From contig NZ_RDBP01000012.1 in the NCBI RefSeq assembly GCF_008042045.1, positions 2,483,751-2,547,750 of the forward strand: a DNA stretch of 64,000 nucleotides, in the 5' to 3' direction. A program made the translations under genes and the position numbers. Position 1 is the first letter of the stretch; every line of letters starts with the position of its first letter. The stretch comes from Streptomyces sp. T39 (GTDB lineage: Bacteria; Actinomycetota; Actinomycetes; Streptomycetales; Streptomycetaceae). The notes under the pieces are model-generated. The model did no database searches and had not been told where the DNA came from. It worked only from the letters and a program-made list of their open reading frames with translations. Positions 34,688 through 43,436 of the stretch are shown one piece after another.

Positions 34688-35992
34688 GTGAAGCGCAAGC
34701 TCGCAGCAGCGGTGGGTGTGGCGGCCATGATGGCGTCGGTCGCGGCGTGTGGTTCGGACGGCGGCAGTGACTCGGCGAAGAGCCCGAAGGACCGCAAGGA
34801 GACACTGACCGTCTGGCTGATGGTCGACGCCCAGTCCACCTGGCCGGAGCTGGTCAAGGACGTCAACGCGCAGTTCAACAAGAAGTACCCCGGCGTGAAG
34901 GTCGATGTCCAGTACCAGCAGTGGGCGGACAAGGCCAAGAAGCTCGACACCGCGCTCGGCGGCGACAAGTTCCCGGACGTCGTGGAGCTCGGCAACACCG
35001 AGACCATGCAGTACATCCTCAACGGGGCCCTCGCGGAGATCGACCCGAAGAAGTACGACAACTCGGACACCTGGATCCAGGGCCTCAAGGACACCTGTGC
35101 GTACGAGGGCAAGCAGTACTGCGTGCCCTACTACGCCGGCGCCCGCGTCGCGATCTACAACACCGAGATGCTCAAGAAGGGCGCGGGCATCGACACGCTG
35201 CCCACGACCGAGGCCGAGCTGCTGTCCGCCATGGACAAGGTCTCCGCCGAGTACGGCAAGAAGGACAAGCGCTTCTCTTCCCTCTACCTGCCGGGCCGCT
35301 ACTGGTACGCCGCGATGTCCTACGTCGCCGCGTACGGCGGCAAGATCGCCGAGTACGACGAGGCCGGCAAGGAGTGGAAGGCGTCGCTGTCCTCGCCGGA
35401 GGCGCAGAAGGGCATCGAGCACTTCATCAACCTGGTCAAGAAGTACAACAAGGCCGACCAGACCAAGGACGAGCAGGACCACGCCAACGTCATGGCCAAC
35501 GAGAAGGCCGCCCTTCTCTACGGCAACGGCTGGGAGTCCGGCTCCGTCGTCGACGGCAAGAACAACGGCAACCCGAAGCTCGAGGGCAAGATCCTCACCG
35601 CCGGTATGCCCGGCCCGAACGGCAAGGCCCTGCCGTCCTTCATCGGTGGTTCCGACCTCGCCGTGACCGGCAAGTCGAAGGTCGCGGACCTCGGCGAGGA
35701 GTGGATCGCGATGTTCACCAGCGAGAAGTCGCAGGAGGTGCTCGCCTCCAAGAACATCCTCCCGAACAACACCAAGCAGCTCGAGCCGCTGAAGGCCAAG
35801 CCGGAGACCGCCCCGATCGCCAACGCGGTGCCGGACGCCTGGTTCACCCCGATCGCGCCGGGCTGGACCTCCATCGAGAAGGAGGAGGTCCTGGAGAACA
35901 TGCTCCTCGCCATCCTCAAGGGTGACTCGGTCGCCGACGCGACCAAGGCCGCCGACGCGAAGATCAACGAGCTGATCAACCAGGAGTCCTGA
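34688..35992 (+). CDS. dasA: chitobiose/GlcNAc-oligomer ABC transporter lipoprotein DasA
   Basis: A 434-residue extracellular solute-binding lipoprotein. A lipobox SVAAC places the acylated Cys at residue 21, after a short signal peptide. The mature part is a family-1 sugar-binding fold (LTVWLMVDAQSTWPELVKDVNAQFN; DVVELGNTETMQYI; AALLYGNGWESG). DasA delivers chitobiose and related oligomers to DasBC. The GTG at 34688 has GAGGAGGG upstream. Two dre operators and a TTGACA promoter lie in front. A stem-loop separates it from dasB, which fits a higher level of binding protein than permease. Confidence 0.95.
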   Translation: MKRKLAAAVGVAAMMASVAACGSDGGSDSAKSPKDRKETLTVWLMVDAQSTWPELVKDVNAQFNKKYPGVKVDVQYQQWADKAKKLDTALGGDKFPDVVELGNTETMQYILNGALAEIDPKKYDNSDTWIQGLKDTCAYEGKQYCVPYYAGARVAIYNTEMLKKGAGIDTLPTTEAELLSAMDKVSAEYGKKDKRFSSLYLPGRYWYAAMSYVAAYGGKIAEYDEAGKEWKASLSSPEAQKGIEHFINLVKKYNKADQTKDEQDHANVMANEKAALLYGNGWESGSVVDGKNNGNPKLEGKILTAGMPGPNGKALPSFIGGSDLAVTGKSKVADLGEEWIAMFTSEKSQEVLASKNILPNNTKQLEPLKAKPETAPIANAVPDAWFTPIAPGWTSIEKEEVLENMLLAILKGDSVADATKAADAKINELINQES

Positions 35993-36075
35993 GCCGGCCG
36001 CCGTCCGGTGGTCCGCCGACCGCCGGACGGCCCGCGAGCCTCCCCGTGTCCACCGGAGGCCCACCAGGATTCACC

Positions 36076-36111
36076 GGTGGGGTGGGTCCGCACACGCGGT
36101 CCCGCCCCACC
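36076..36111 (+). terminator. intercistronic hairpin between dasA and dasB
   Basis: A 15-bp stem with two mismatches (GGTGGGGTGGGTCCG against CGGTCCCGCCCCACC) and a 6-nt loop. It probably attenuates read-through and stabilises the dasA message. Confidence 0.6.
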
Positions 36112-36146
36112 CTTTCGGTGCAGAGAACAAACGGAAGGTCAGCCAC

Positions 36147-37157
36147 GTGACTGCCGCCGACACCAAGGCCGCCGGTCCGCCGGTACCCGTACCACGTGCC
36201 CCCGAGTCGGACCGCCCCCGGACGGGCCCCGGCAGAGGGAGCCCCGATTCCGGTCCACGGCAGCGGAAGAAGGGCGCGCTCCTTCCCTACCTGCTGATCC
36301 TCCCGGCCATCGTCGCCATCGCAGCGGTCTATGCCTTTCCGCTGACCAAGACGGTGATCATGTCCTTCCAGGACATGGGCCGCAAGGAACTGTGGTCCGG
36401 CGACGCGCCGCCGTGGGTCGGCCTCGACCAGTTCACCAACATCCTCGGGGACGCCGAGTTCTGGTCGGTGACCGGGCGGACCGTGGTGTTCATGGCCGTC
36501 TGCGTCGGGTTCACGATGGCGCTGGGGCTGCTGATCGCCCTGCTGATGATGCGGCTGACGACCTGGGTGCGGCTGGTCCTGACCGCGGCGCTGGTCGCCG
36601 CCTGGTCCATGCCCCTGATGGTGGCGGCGTCCATCTTCCGCTGGCTGTCGGACTCCGACTACGGCCTCATCAACACCCTGATCGCCAAGGTCGTGGGCGA
36701 CGACTTCCTCGGGCACAACTGGTTCCTCGATCCGAAGCAGGGCTTCGCGATCATCTCCCTGCTGGTCATCTGGGGCGCCATCCCGTTCGTGGTCATCACG
36801 CTCTACGCGGCCCTCACCCAGGTCCCCAAGGAGCTGGAGGAGGCGGCCGCCCTCGACGGCGCGAACGTCGCCAAGGTGTTCCGCTTCGTCACCTGGCCGG
36901 TCATCCGCCCCGTCTTCACGATGGTCACCACGCTCTCCGTGATCTGGGACTTCAACGTCTTCGGTCAGATCTGGCTGCTGCGCGGCAACAAGCCCGAGCC
37001 CGAGTACGAGACCCTCGGCCTCTACTCGTTCTCCAAGGCCTTCGAGTCCACGTCGTTCAGCCAGGGCACCGCGATCGCCCTGATCACCGTCGTGCTGCTG
37101 TCCGGAGTGGCCGTGTACTACCTGCGCCAGCTGATGAAGACAGGAGAGGTCGAATGA
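36147..37157 (+). CDS. dasB: sugar ABC transporter permease DasB
   Basis: A 336-residue inner-membrane permease with six transmembrane helices after a ~45-residue Pro/Arg-rich cytoplasmic N-terminus. The EAA loop that contacts the ATPase is EEAAALDGANVAKVFRFVTWP. The GTG at 36147 has GGAAGG 8 nt upstream. Its stop overlaps the dasC start (ATGA). No ATPase gene is present in the cluster; in Streptomyces the shared ATPase MsiK serves DasBC from elsewhere. Confidence 0.94.
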   Translation: MTAADTKAAGPPVPVPRAPESDRPRTGPGRGSPDSGPRQRKKGALLPYLLILPAIVAIAAVYAFPLTKTVIMSFQDMGRKELWSGDAPPWVGLDQFTNILGDAEFWSVTGRTVVFMAVCVGFTMALGLLIALLMMRLTTWVRLVLTAALVAAWSMPLMVAASIFRWLSDSDYGLINTLIAKVVGDDFLGHNWFLDPKQGFAIISLLVIWGAIPFVVITLYAALTQVPKELEEAAALDGANVAKVFRFVTWPVIRPVFTMVTTLSVIWDFNVFGQIWLLRGNKPEPEYETLGLYSFSKAFESTSFSQGTAIALITVVLLSGVAVYYLRQLMKTGEVE

Positions 37158-38032
37158 GCACCTCCACCGCCCCCTCGCCGGCCGATTCCGAGCAGGTGGT
37201 CCGGCCGGACCGCAAGCGGACCCGCTGGCACTACGACGTCATCGGCCTGGTGACCGCCGTCGTGATGGCCTTCCCGGTCTACTGGCTGGTCATCAGCGCC
37301 CTGCGGCCCAACCACGAGATCCGTTCCTACGACCAGACCCTGTGGCCCTCCTCGCTGACGTTCGACAACTTCGCGCGGGCCGTGAAGCAGGAGAACTTCG
37401 CCACCGCCGTCCAGTCGAGCCTCATCGTCTCGGTCACCGCCGTCCTCGGCGGCATGATCATCGCCACCCTGGCCGCCCTCGCGATCGGCCGGTTCCGGTT
37501 CTTCGGCCGCAAGGCGCTGCTGATGATCCTCATCCTGGTCCAGATGCTGCCGCCGACGGCGATGCTCATCCCGATCTACGCCCAGCTCAACGCCATGGGC
37601 GGCCTCGACGAGTACTGGGGCCTGATCGTCGTCTACCTGGTCTCGACGCTGCCCTTCGCGGTCGTCATGATCCGCGGCTTCGTGGTGAACATCCCCGTGG
37701 AGCTGGAGGAGTCGGCGATGGTCGACGGCTGCACCCGGATGGGAGCGTTCCGCCGCGTCATCTTCCCGCTGCTGGCCCCGGGCCTCGCGGCCGCGTCGAT
37801 CTTCGCCCTGGTCAACGCCTGGAACGAGTACCTGTTCGCGTACATCCTCATCAACGACAACTCCAAGTACACGCTCAACGTCTGGCTGATGACCTTCACC
37901 ACCGAGCGCGGAACGGACTACGGCGCGCTCATGGCGGCCTCGACGCTGATCGCGCTGCCCGTCGTCGTCTTCTTCATGATCATCCAGAAGAAGATGGCCA
38001 CCGGCCTGACGTCCGGCGCTGTGAAGGGATAA
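37154..38032 (+). CDS. dasC: sugar ABC transporter permease DasC
   Basis: A 292-residue second permease subunit with six helices. Its EAA loop is ELEESAMVDGCTRMGAFRRVIFP. The ATG overlaps the dasB stop by 4 nt and has AGGAGAGG upstream, so both are made in equal amounts. The next gene (GH3) starts 9 nt after its stop, extending the operon. Confidence 0.94.
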   Translation: MSTSTAPSPADSEQVVRPDRKRTRWHYDVIGLVTAVVMAFPVYWLVISALRPNHEIRSYDQTLWPSSLTFDNFARAVKQENFATAVQSSLIVSVTAVLGGMIIATLAALAIGRFRFFGRKALLMILILVQMLPPTAMLIPIYAQLNAMGGLDEYWGLIVVYLVSTLPFAVVMIRGFVVNIPVELEESAMVDGCTRMGAFRRVIFPLLAPGLAAASIFALVNAWNEYLFAYILINDNSKYTLNVWLMTFTTERGTDYGALMAASTLIALPVVVFFMIIQKKMATGLTSGAVKG

Positions 38033-38041
38033 CGGGGACCC

Positions 38042-39583
38042 ATGACGACACTTCTGCGCGGATCGTCCGACACGCTCACCCGGGACGCGCTCACCGTCCT
38101 CCAGCCCGGCTTCGTCGGCACCTCGGCGCCCGACTGGCTGCTGCGCCAGGTCGGCGAGGGGCTCTCGGCCGTCGGGCTGTTCGGCCGCAACATCACCTCG
38201 CCCGCCCAGCTCACCGCCCTCACCGCGCAGTTGCGCGCCGAGCGCGACGACGTCCTGGTCGCCATCGACGAGGAGGGCGGCGACGTCACCCGGCTGGAGG
38301 TCCGGGGCGGATCGTCGTTCCCCGGCAACTACGCCCTCGGCCGGGTCGACGACGTCGACCTGACCCGGGCGGTGGCCCGTGAACTCGGCCGCAGGCTCGC
38401 CGATTGCGGCGTCGACCTCAACTGGGCACCCTCCGCCGATGTCAACTCGAACCCGCACAATCCGGTCATCGGTGTGCGGTCGTTCGGCGCCGACCCGCAC
38501 CTGGCCGCCCGTCACACCGTCGCCTACGTCGAAGGGCTCCAGGCGGCCGGCGTCGCCGCCTGCACCAAGCACTTCCCCGGACACGGCGACACCAACGTCG
38601 ACTCGCACCACGCGCTGCCCCGCATCGATGTGGACCTCGACACACTGCACGCCCGTGAGCTGGTGCCTTTCCGGGCGGCCATCGCGGCGGGTTCCAAAGC
38701 GGTCATGAGTGCGCATATTCTTCTCCCCGCGCTCGACCCGAACCGTCCCGCCACCCTGAGCCCGCAGATCCTCACCGGACTGCTGCGCGAGGAGCTGGGC
38801 TACCAGGGCCTGATCGTCACGGACGGCATGGAGATGCAGGCCATCTCGTCGACGTACGGCATCGAGCGCGGATCGGTCCTCGCGATCGCGGCCGGAGCCG
38901 ACGCCATCTGCGTCGGCGGCGGCCTCGCCGACGAGGAGACCGTGCTGCGGCTGCGCGACGCCCTCGTCGCCGCGGTACGGGGCGGAGACCTGCCCGAGGA
39001 GCGGCTGGCCGACGCGGCGGCGCGCGTGCGCGCCCTCGCGGAGTGGACGCGCCGGGCCAGGGGGGCTCGTACAGAGCCGGGCGCGGCGTCACAGGAGGGG
39101 ACCGCGCCCGGCTCCGGCATCGGACTGGTCGCCGCGCGGCGCGCGACGCGGGTCACGGACCGCGACGGCGCGTTCGAGCCGCTCACCGGGGCCGTCCACG
39201 TCGCCGCCCTCACCCCGGTCGCCAACATCGCCGTCGGGGACGAGACCCCGTGGGGTGTGGCCGCCGAACTGTCGGACCTGCTGCCCGGCACCACCACCGC
39301 CTCGTACACCGGCGGCGCGGAGACCGGGGCCCTGGCCGCAGAGGTGCTGGCCGCCGCGGCGGACCGTAGGATCGTCGCTGTGGTGCGCGACGTCCACCGT
39401 CACTCCTGGATGGCGGACGCCCTGGACGCCCTGCTCGCGGCCCGTCCCGACACGATCGTGGTCGAGATGGGCCTGGGACTGGCCGAGCCCAGGGGGGCAC
39501 TGCACATCGCCACCCACGGCGCCGCCCGCGTCTGCGGACGCGCCGCCGCCGAGGTCGTCACCGGCAGGAGCGCCGGGGCCTGA
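38042..39583 (+). CDS. dasD: glycoside hydrolase family 3 beta-N-acetylglucosaminidase
   Basis: A 513-residue GH3 enzyme cutting GlcNAc units from imported oligosaccharides. The NagZ-type signature KHFPGHGDTNVDSHHALP (around residues 178-195) carries the His/Asp general-acid loop, and VTDGMEM contains the nucleophile Asp. An extra ~150-residue C-terminal Ala-rich domain is fused, beyond the ~340 residues of single-domain NagZ. There is no signal peptide, so it acts in the cytoplasm. It starts 9 nt after dasC and is surely in the operon. The name dasD follows S. griseus usage from memory. Confidence 0.88.
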   Translation: MTTLLRGSSDTLTRDALTVLQPGFVGTSAPDWLLRQVGEGLSAVGLFGRNITSPAQLTALTAQLRAERDDVLVAIDEEGGDVTRLEVRGGSSFPGNYALGRVDDVDLTRAVARELGRRLADCGVDLNWAPSADVNSNPHNPVIGVRSFGADPHLAARHTVAYVEGLQAAGVAACTKHFPGHGDTNVDSHHALPRIDVDLDTLHARELVPFRAAIAAGSKAVMSAHILLPALDPNRPATLSPQILTGLLREELGYQGLIVTDGMEMQAISSTYGIERGSVLAIAAGADAICVGGGLADEETVLRLRDALVAAVRGGDLPEERLADAAARVRALAEWTRRARGARTEPGAASQEGTAPGSGIGLVAARRATRVTDRDGAFEPLTGAVHVAALTPVANIAVGDETPWGVAAELSDLLPGTTTASYTGGAETGALAAEVLAAAADRRIVAVVRDVHRHSWMADALDALLAARPDTIVVEMGLGLAEPRGALHIATHGAARVCGRAAAEVVTGRSAGA

Positions 39584-39663
39584 CCGACGCGGACCGTGCT
39601 GTGCCGGGGTGCGGCCGGGACCGGCCGGCCCCCGGCACCTGGACCGTCCTGGAGGCACCCGGC

Positions 39664-40743
39664 ATGTCCGCCCCGACCCCGGCCGAGCACAGCGCGCACG
39701 ACGAGCCCCCCGGCCGGATCATGGCCGGCGAGATGGCCCAGCAGCCCGCGGTCCTGCGGCGCATCCTCGACGAGGGTGCGCCGCGCATCCGTGAGGTGGC
39801 GGCCGCCGTCGCGGCCCGCCGGCCCCGCTTCGTGCTGCTCACCGCGCGCGGCACCTCCGACAACGCGGCGCTCTACGCCAAGTACCTGCTGGAGATCCGC
39901 CTCGGCCTGCCCTGCGGGCTCACCTCGATGTCCACCACCACCGCGTACGGCGCCCGCCCCGACCTGACCGACGTGCTGGTGATCACCGTCAGCCAGTCCG
40001 GCGGGTCCCCGGACCTCGTGGCCTCGACGCAGGCGGCGCGCGAGGCCGGCGCGGTCACGCTCGCGGTGACCAACAACCCGGACTCGCCGCTCGCGGCGGT
40101 CTCCGAGTTCCACGTCGACATCATGGCCGGGCAGGAGAAGGCTCTGCCGGCCACCAAGACGTACACCGCGTCGCTGCTGGCCCTCTACCTCTTCGTGGAG
40201 GGGCTGCGCGGCGGCGACACCGCCCCCGCGAAGGCGCTGCCGGGCCTGGCGGCCGAGATCCTGGGCCGCCAGGACGAGATCCGCGCGCTGGCCGCCCGCT
40301 ACCGCTTCGCCGAGCGGATGGTCATCACCTCGCGCGGATACGGCTACCCCACGGCGAAGGAGGCGGCGCTCAAGCTGATGGAGACGAGCTACATCCCCGC
40401 GCTCGCCTACTCGGGCGCCGACCTGCTGCACGGGCCGCTCGCCATGGTCGACAACATCTCGCCGGTGATCGCGGTCGTCACCGGGGGCCGCGGCGGCGAG
40501 GCGCTCCAGCCCGTCCTGGACCGGCTGCGGGGCCGTGGCGCGGATCTCTTCGTGGTCGGCCCGGCCGCCCAGGTCGCGGCGGCCTCCGCGGGCTTCGTGC
40601 TGCCCGTGGAGGGGGTGCCGGAGGAGCTCCAGCCGATCCTGGAGATCCTCCCGCTCCAGCTCATGGCGTACGAGGTCACGATCGCCAGGGGGCAGGACCC
40701 GGACGCGCCGCGGGCGCTGGCGAAGGTCACCGAGACCCGCTGA
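39664..40743 (+). CDS. double-SIS sugar-phosphate protein, probable NagB-II type glucosamine-6-phosphate deaminase
   Basis: A 359-residue protein of two SIS domains, without the glutaminase half of GlmS. Landmarks are ARGTSDNAALYAKYLLEI, SQSGGSPDLVAS, ALPATKTYTASL, and in the second half SRGYGYPTAKEAALKLMETS with YSGADLLHGPLAMV. These blocks match the AgaS/NagB-II group, whose Shewanella member deaminates glucosamine-6-phosphate to fructose-6-phosphate. A fructosamine-type or other SIS isomerase role remains possible. The ATG at 39664 has GGAGG 8 nt upstream. It lies 80 nt after the GH3 gene. From memory, S. coelicolor carries the classical, unrelated NagB at this position. Confidence 0.75.
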   Translation: MSAPTPAEHSAHDEPPGRIMAGEMAQQPAVLRRILDEGAPRIREVAAAVAARRPRFVLLTARGTSDNAALYAKYLLEIRLGLPCGLTSMSTTTAYGARPDLTDVLVITVSQSGGSPDLVASTQAAREAGAVTLAVTNNPDSPLAAVSEFHVDIMAGQEKALPATKTYTASLLALYLFVEGLRGGDTAPAKALPGLAAEILGRQDEIRALAARYRFAERMVITSRGYGYPTAKEAALKLMETSYIPALAYSGADLLHGPLAMVDNISPVIAVVTGGRGGEALQPVLDRLRGRGADLFVVGPAAQVAAASAGFVLPVEGVPEELQPILEILPLQLMAYEVTIARGQDPDAPRALAKVTETR

Positions 40744-40850
40744 ACGCGGCCCTCGGGGCGGTACGGAAGGGCCGGAGGGACGCACCGATCGCGTGCGCCC
40801 CTTTTGTCCCGTGCATAAGTATGGCGCGGGAACTAAACTCGTCCCGAGCG

Positions 40851-40880
40851 TGGACAGTGCCAATTGGTCTAGTCCACAAT
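40851..40880 (+). promoter_or_regulatory. DasR operator (dre) with possible promoter upstream of the sensor kinase
   Basis: ATTGGTCTAGTCCACA (40863-40878) matches the dre consensus at 12/16, including the whole GGTCTAG core. A candidate promoter TGGACA (40851-40856), 18 nt, CACAAT (40875-40880) would be covered by it. It lies about 225 bp before the kinase start. Confidence 0.65.
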
Positions 40881-41087
40881 GAGTGTGTTCCGGGCTGTTC
40901 CGGAACCGTCACAAGCCTCCGCCCTCCACCGCACAGGAGGGTGGAACGAGGTCCCCGGCGCTCTCTGCCCTGACTGCGCCGAGACCTCTGAAACGGCCGA
41001 GCGGGACCGCACACCCGTCGGCCGGGCAACTCCGGGCTGCGGTGCCGTACGGGTTGAGGGTCCCGTCGCGGCGCCGCGGCCCGCGGG

Positions 41088-41093
41088 TACCCT
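41088..41093 (+). promoter_or_regulatory. leaderless-type -10 hexamer of the sensor kinase
   Basis: TACCCT, 7 nt before the GTG at 41101. Confidence 0.45.
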
Positions 41094-41100
41094 CGCATCT

Positions 41101-42585
41101 GTGCCCTCCATGAACGACCTCGTCCACCAGCACACCGCTCTGAGCGACTCCGACCTCGAGTGGCTCCATCTGCTGGTCTCGGAGTGGCAGCTGCTCTCCG
41201 ACCTCTCCTTCGCCGACCTCGTGCTGTGGGTCCCCACCCGGGACGGCACGCGCTATGTGTCGGTCGCCCAGATGCGCCCCAACACCGGCCCCACCTCGTA
41301 CCAGGACGACATGGTCGGCCATCTCGTCCCGCGCGGCCGGCGGCCCCTGCTGGACGCCGCCCTCGACGAGGGCCGCATCGTGCGCGAGGGCGACCCCGAG
41401 TGGCGCGAGGAGGTCCCCGTCCGGGTCGAGTCCATCCCGGTGCGCCGTGAGGGCCGGGTCCTCGGCGTCATCGCCCGCAACACCAATCTGCTGACCGTCC
41501 GCACCCCCTCGCGCCTGGAGCTCACCTACCTCCAGTCCGCGTCCGACCTGGCGCAGATGATCGCCGCGGGGTCCTTCCCGTACCCGGGGGAGCAGGTCGA
41601 GATGGACGCCTCGCCCCGGGCGGGCGACGGTCTGATCCGCCTCGACGCCGACGGCGTCGTCCAGTACGCCAGCCCCAACGGCCTCTCCGCCTACCACCGG
41701 CTCGGCCTCGCCTCCGACCTCGTCGGCCATCACCTCGGCCAGATCACGGCCGAACTCGCCCCCTCCCGGGGCCCGGTCGACGAGGCCCTCGTCAAGCTCG
41801 CCAGCGGCTACGCCCCCCGCGAGTTCGAGGTCGAGGGCAACGGGGGAGTCATCCAGCTGCGCGCCATCCCGCTCAAGCCCAAGGGCGTCCGCATCGGCTC
41901 CCTGGTCCTGCTCCGGGACGTCACCGAACTCCGCCGCCGAGAGCGGGAGTTGATCACCAAGGACGCGACCATCCGGGAAATCCACCACCGGGTGAAGAAC
42001 AACCTGCAGACCGTGGCCGCCCTGTTGCGGCTCCAGGCGCGGCGGATGGACTCGGTGCGCGGCCGGGAGGCGCTCAACGAGGCCGTCCGGCGCGTCGGCT
42101 CCATCGCGATCGTGCATGAGACGCTGTCCCAGAACCTGGACGAGCGGGTCGAGTTCGACGAGATCGCCGACCGGGTCATCGCCATGGTGGCGGAGATCTC
42201 GCCCGGCAAGGTCGACTGCCGGCGGACCGGGCGCTTCGGCATCCTCGACGCCGAGATCGCCACACCGCTCTCCATGGTGCTCACGGAGGTGCTCCAGAAC
42301 GCCCTGGAGCACGCCTTCGAGCCGGCGGAGCACGGCTCGGTCGAGGTGTCCGCCGTGCGCGGCGACTCCCGGGTGGAGAACGCCAGGCTGCTGATCACCG
42401 TTCAGGACGACGGCCGCGGCCTGCCCGAGGGCTTCGACGCGCAGCAGGCCGGGAACCTGGGTCTCCAGATCGTCAGGACCCTGGTGGAGGGGGAGTTGGG
42501 CGGCACCTTCGACATGGTCCCGGTGCCCGCGCCCGGCCGCGGCACCCGTGTGGTGCTCGACATCCCCGTGACCGAGAAGCGGTAG
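41101..42585 (+). CDS. PdtaS-like sensor histidine kinase (HWE/HisKA_2 type)
   Basis: A 494-residue cytoplasmic kinase without membrane spans. The N-terminal ~150 residues form a GAF-like domain (WLHLLVSEWQLLSDLSFADLVLWV). A PAS-like domain covers about 170-280 (LIRLDADGVVQYASPNGLSAYHRLG). The HisKA_2 dimerisation motif EIHHRVKNNLQTVAALLRLQARR has its phosphoacceptor His at about 295-296. A HATPase domain ends the protein (VLTEVLQNALEHAF; DDGRGLPEG). It resembles mycobacterial PdtaS, whose partner PdtaR is an RNA-binding ANTAR regulator; no ANTAR gene is adjacent here. GTG 41101 has TACCCT 7 nt upstream; ATG 41110 is an alternative. Confidence 0.88.
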   Translation: MPSMNDLVHQHTALSDSDLEWLHLLVSEWQLLSDLSFADLVLWVPTRDGTRYVSVAQMRPNTGPTSYQDDMVGHLVPRGRRPLLDAALDEGRIVREGDPEWREEVPVRVESIPVRREGRVLGVIARNTNLLTVRTPSRLELTYLQSASDLAQMIAAGSFPYPGEQVEMDASPRAGDGLIRLDADGVVQYASPNGLSAYHRLGLASDLVGHHLGQITAELAPSRGPVDEALVKLASGYAPREFEVEGNGGVIQLRAIPLKPKGVRIGSLVLLRDVTELRRRERELITKDATIREIHHRVKNNLQTVAALLRLQARRMDSVRGREALNEAVRRVGSIAIVHETLSQNLDERVEFDEIADRVIAMVAEISPGKVDCRRTGRFGILDAEIATPLSMVLTEVLQNALEHAFEPAEHGSVEVSAVRGDSRVENARLLITVQDDGRGLPEGFDAQQAGNLGLQIVRTLVEGELGGTFDMVPVPAPGRGTRVVLDIPVTEKR

Positions 42586-42712
42586 GACGTCCGTCCGGGC
42601 CGGCGTCCCCCGGGCGGGGGCGCCGGCGCCGGGCGCCGCACCCGGATCCGGGCGTCCTCCTCGGACGGCCGGGCGGGACGCGGACGGATGCGGGCGGGAC
42701 GCGGACAGCGAA

Positions 42713-42744
42713 GAGCCCCGGACCGTGTCGGCCGTCCGGGGCTC
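42713..42744. terminator. bidirectional terminator, sensor kinase / wblE
   Basis: An 11-bp stem GAGCCCCGGAC with its complement and a 10-nt loop, between convergent genes. Two direct copies of GCGGGACGCGGAC lie just to its left. Confidence 0.8.
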
Positions 42745-42859
42745 GAAGCTCGTTGCTCGCGTGTGCGATGCGCATCGGGGGTACTGCGCGCTGCGGCTCG
42801 AAGGCGGTGAGTGCGTGCTCGCTGCACGCGCCGCCGGGGGATGCCGGTAGCTGGGGGCG

Positions 42860-43117
42860 TCAGGCGCTGGCGTTGCGCGCCCGGTTGCGAGCGGCACGGC
42901 GCTTCATCGCGCGGCGCTCGTCCTCGCTGAGGCCACCCCAGACGCCGGAGTCCTGGCCGGACTCGAGCGCCCACTGCAGGCACTGCTCCATGACGGGGCA
43001 GCGACGGCAGACGGCCTTGGCTTCCTCGATCTGCAGCAGCGCAGGACCGGTGTTGCCGATGGGGAAGAAGAGCTCGGGGTCTTCCTCGCGGCAAACGGCG
43101 TTGTGACGCCAGTCCAT
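42860..43117 (-). CDS. wblE: WhiB-family iron-sulfur regulator WblE (WhiB1 orthologue)
   Basis: An 85-residue WhiB-like protein. The [4Fe-4S] cluster is held by Cys9, Cys37, Cys40 and Cys46 (the C-x2-C-x5-C pattern). The turn GVWGG and a basic C-terminal DNA-binding tail (RRAMKRRAARNRAR) follow. WhiB proteins bind the primary sigma factor's region 4 and change its promoter choice; the orthologous WhiB1 is NO-sensitive. AGGAGAGG lies about 9 nt before the ATG. Its place next to the lipid kinase and sigH matches S. coelicolor wblE. Confidence 0.92.
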   Translation of the reverse strand: MDWRHNAVCREEDPELFFPIGNTGPALLQIEEAKAVCRRCPVMEQCLQWALESGQDSGVWGGLSEDERRAMKRRAARNRARNASA

Positions 43118-43436
43118 GGCTGCTACCTCTCCTTGGTATTTCATGCACGTTGCTTGTGAATGTGAACGCTTTCACGAATCCCCCCGCGAGGGAAGGGCCG
43201 ACCGCCAGTTGCCCGGCGTTGGGTCCTGGATTCGTTGAGGGGTTCCGGCGGTCTGTTGGGGCCGATGTTGCGGGCCGTCCCGATCGCCATGTAGAGATTC
43301 GCAAACCTCGGCGGCGGATACAACCCCTTCCGGAAAGTTTTTTTTGATTCCTCGGTGTCGACTAGGTCACAGCCGTACTTCTATGGGGTGGAGCCGCGCC
43401 CATACGTTCGAGATAAAGGACTTTCGGTCCTTCCAC
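43118..43436. other. 319-bp region between wblE and the lipid kinase gene
   Basis: Holds the kinase terminator (43416-43432), an 8-nt A-tract on the wblE sense strand (about 43337-43344) in an unusually AT-rich patch, and the inverted repeat GTGAA-AGCG-TTCAC closer to wblE. These are candidate elements of the wblE promoter; no clear -35/-10 pair was found. Confidence 0.5.
43416..43432 (-). terminator. small terminator after the lipid kinase gene
   Basis: AAGGAC-CGAAA-GTCCTT on the minus strand, followed by TATCT, 4 nt after the stop. Confidence 0.65.

Larger units (their letters stand above)
40744..41100. other. 357-bp intergenic region before the sensor kinase
   Basis: Holds a DasR-type operator with a possible promoter (40851-40880) and a TACCCT hexamer (41088-41093) 7 nt before the kinase start. 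The kinase frame stays open through most of it, but no ribosome site supports an upstream start. Nothing else is recognised. Confidence 0.6.

Noticed and set aside
40879..41100. N-terminal extension of the sensor kinase from ATG 40879
   Set aside because: The frame is open but has no ribosome site, starts inside the candidate promoter region, and encodes Pro/Arg/Ala-rich filler without a domain.
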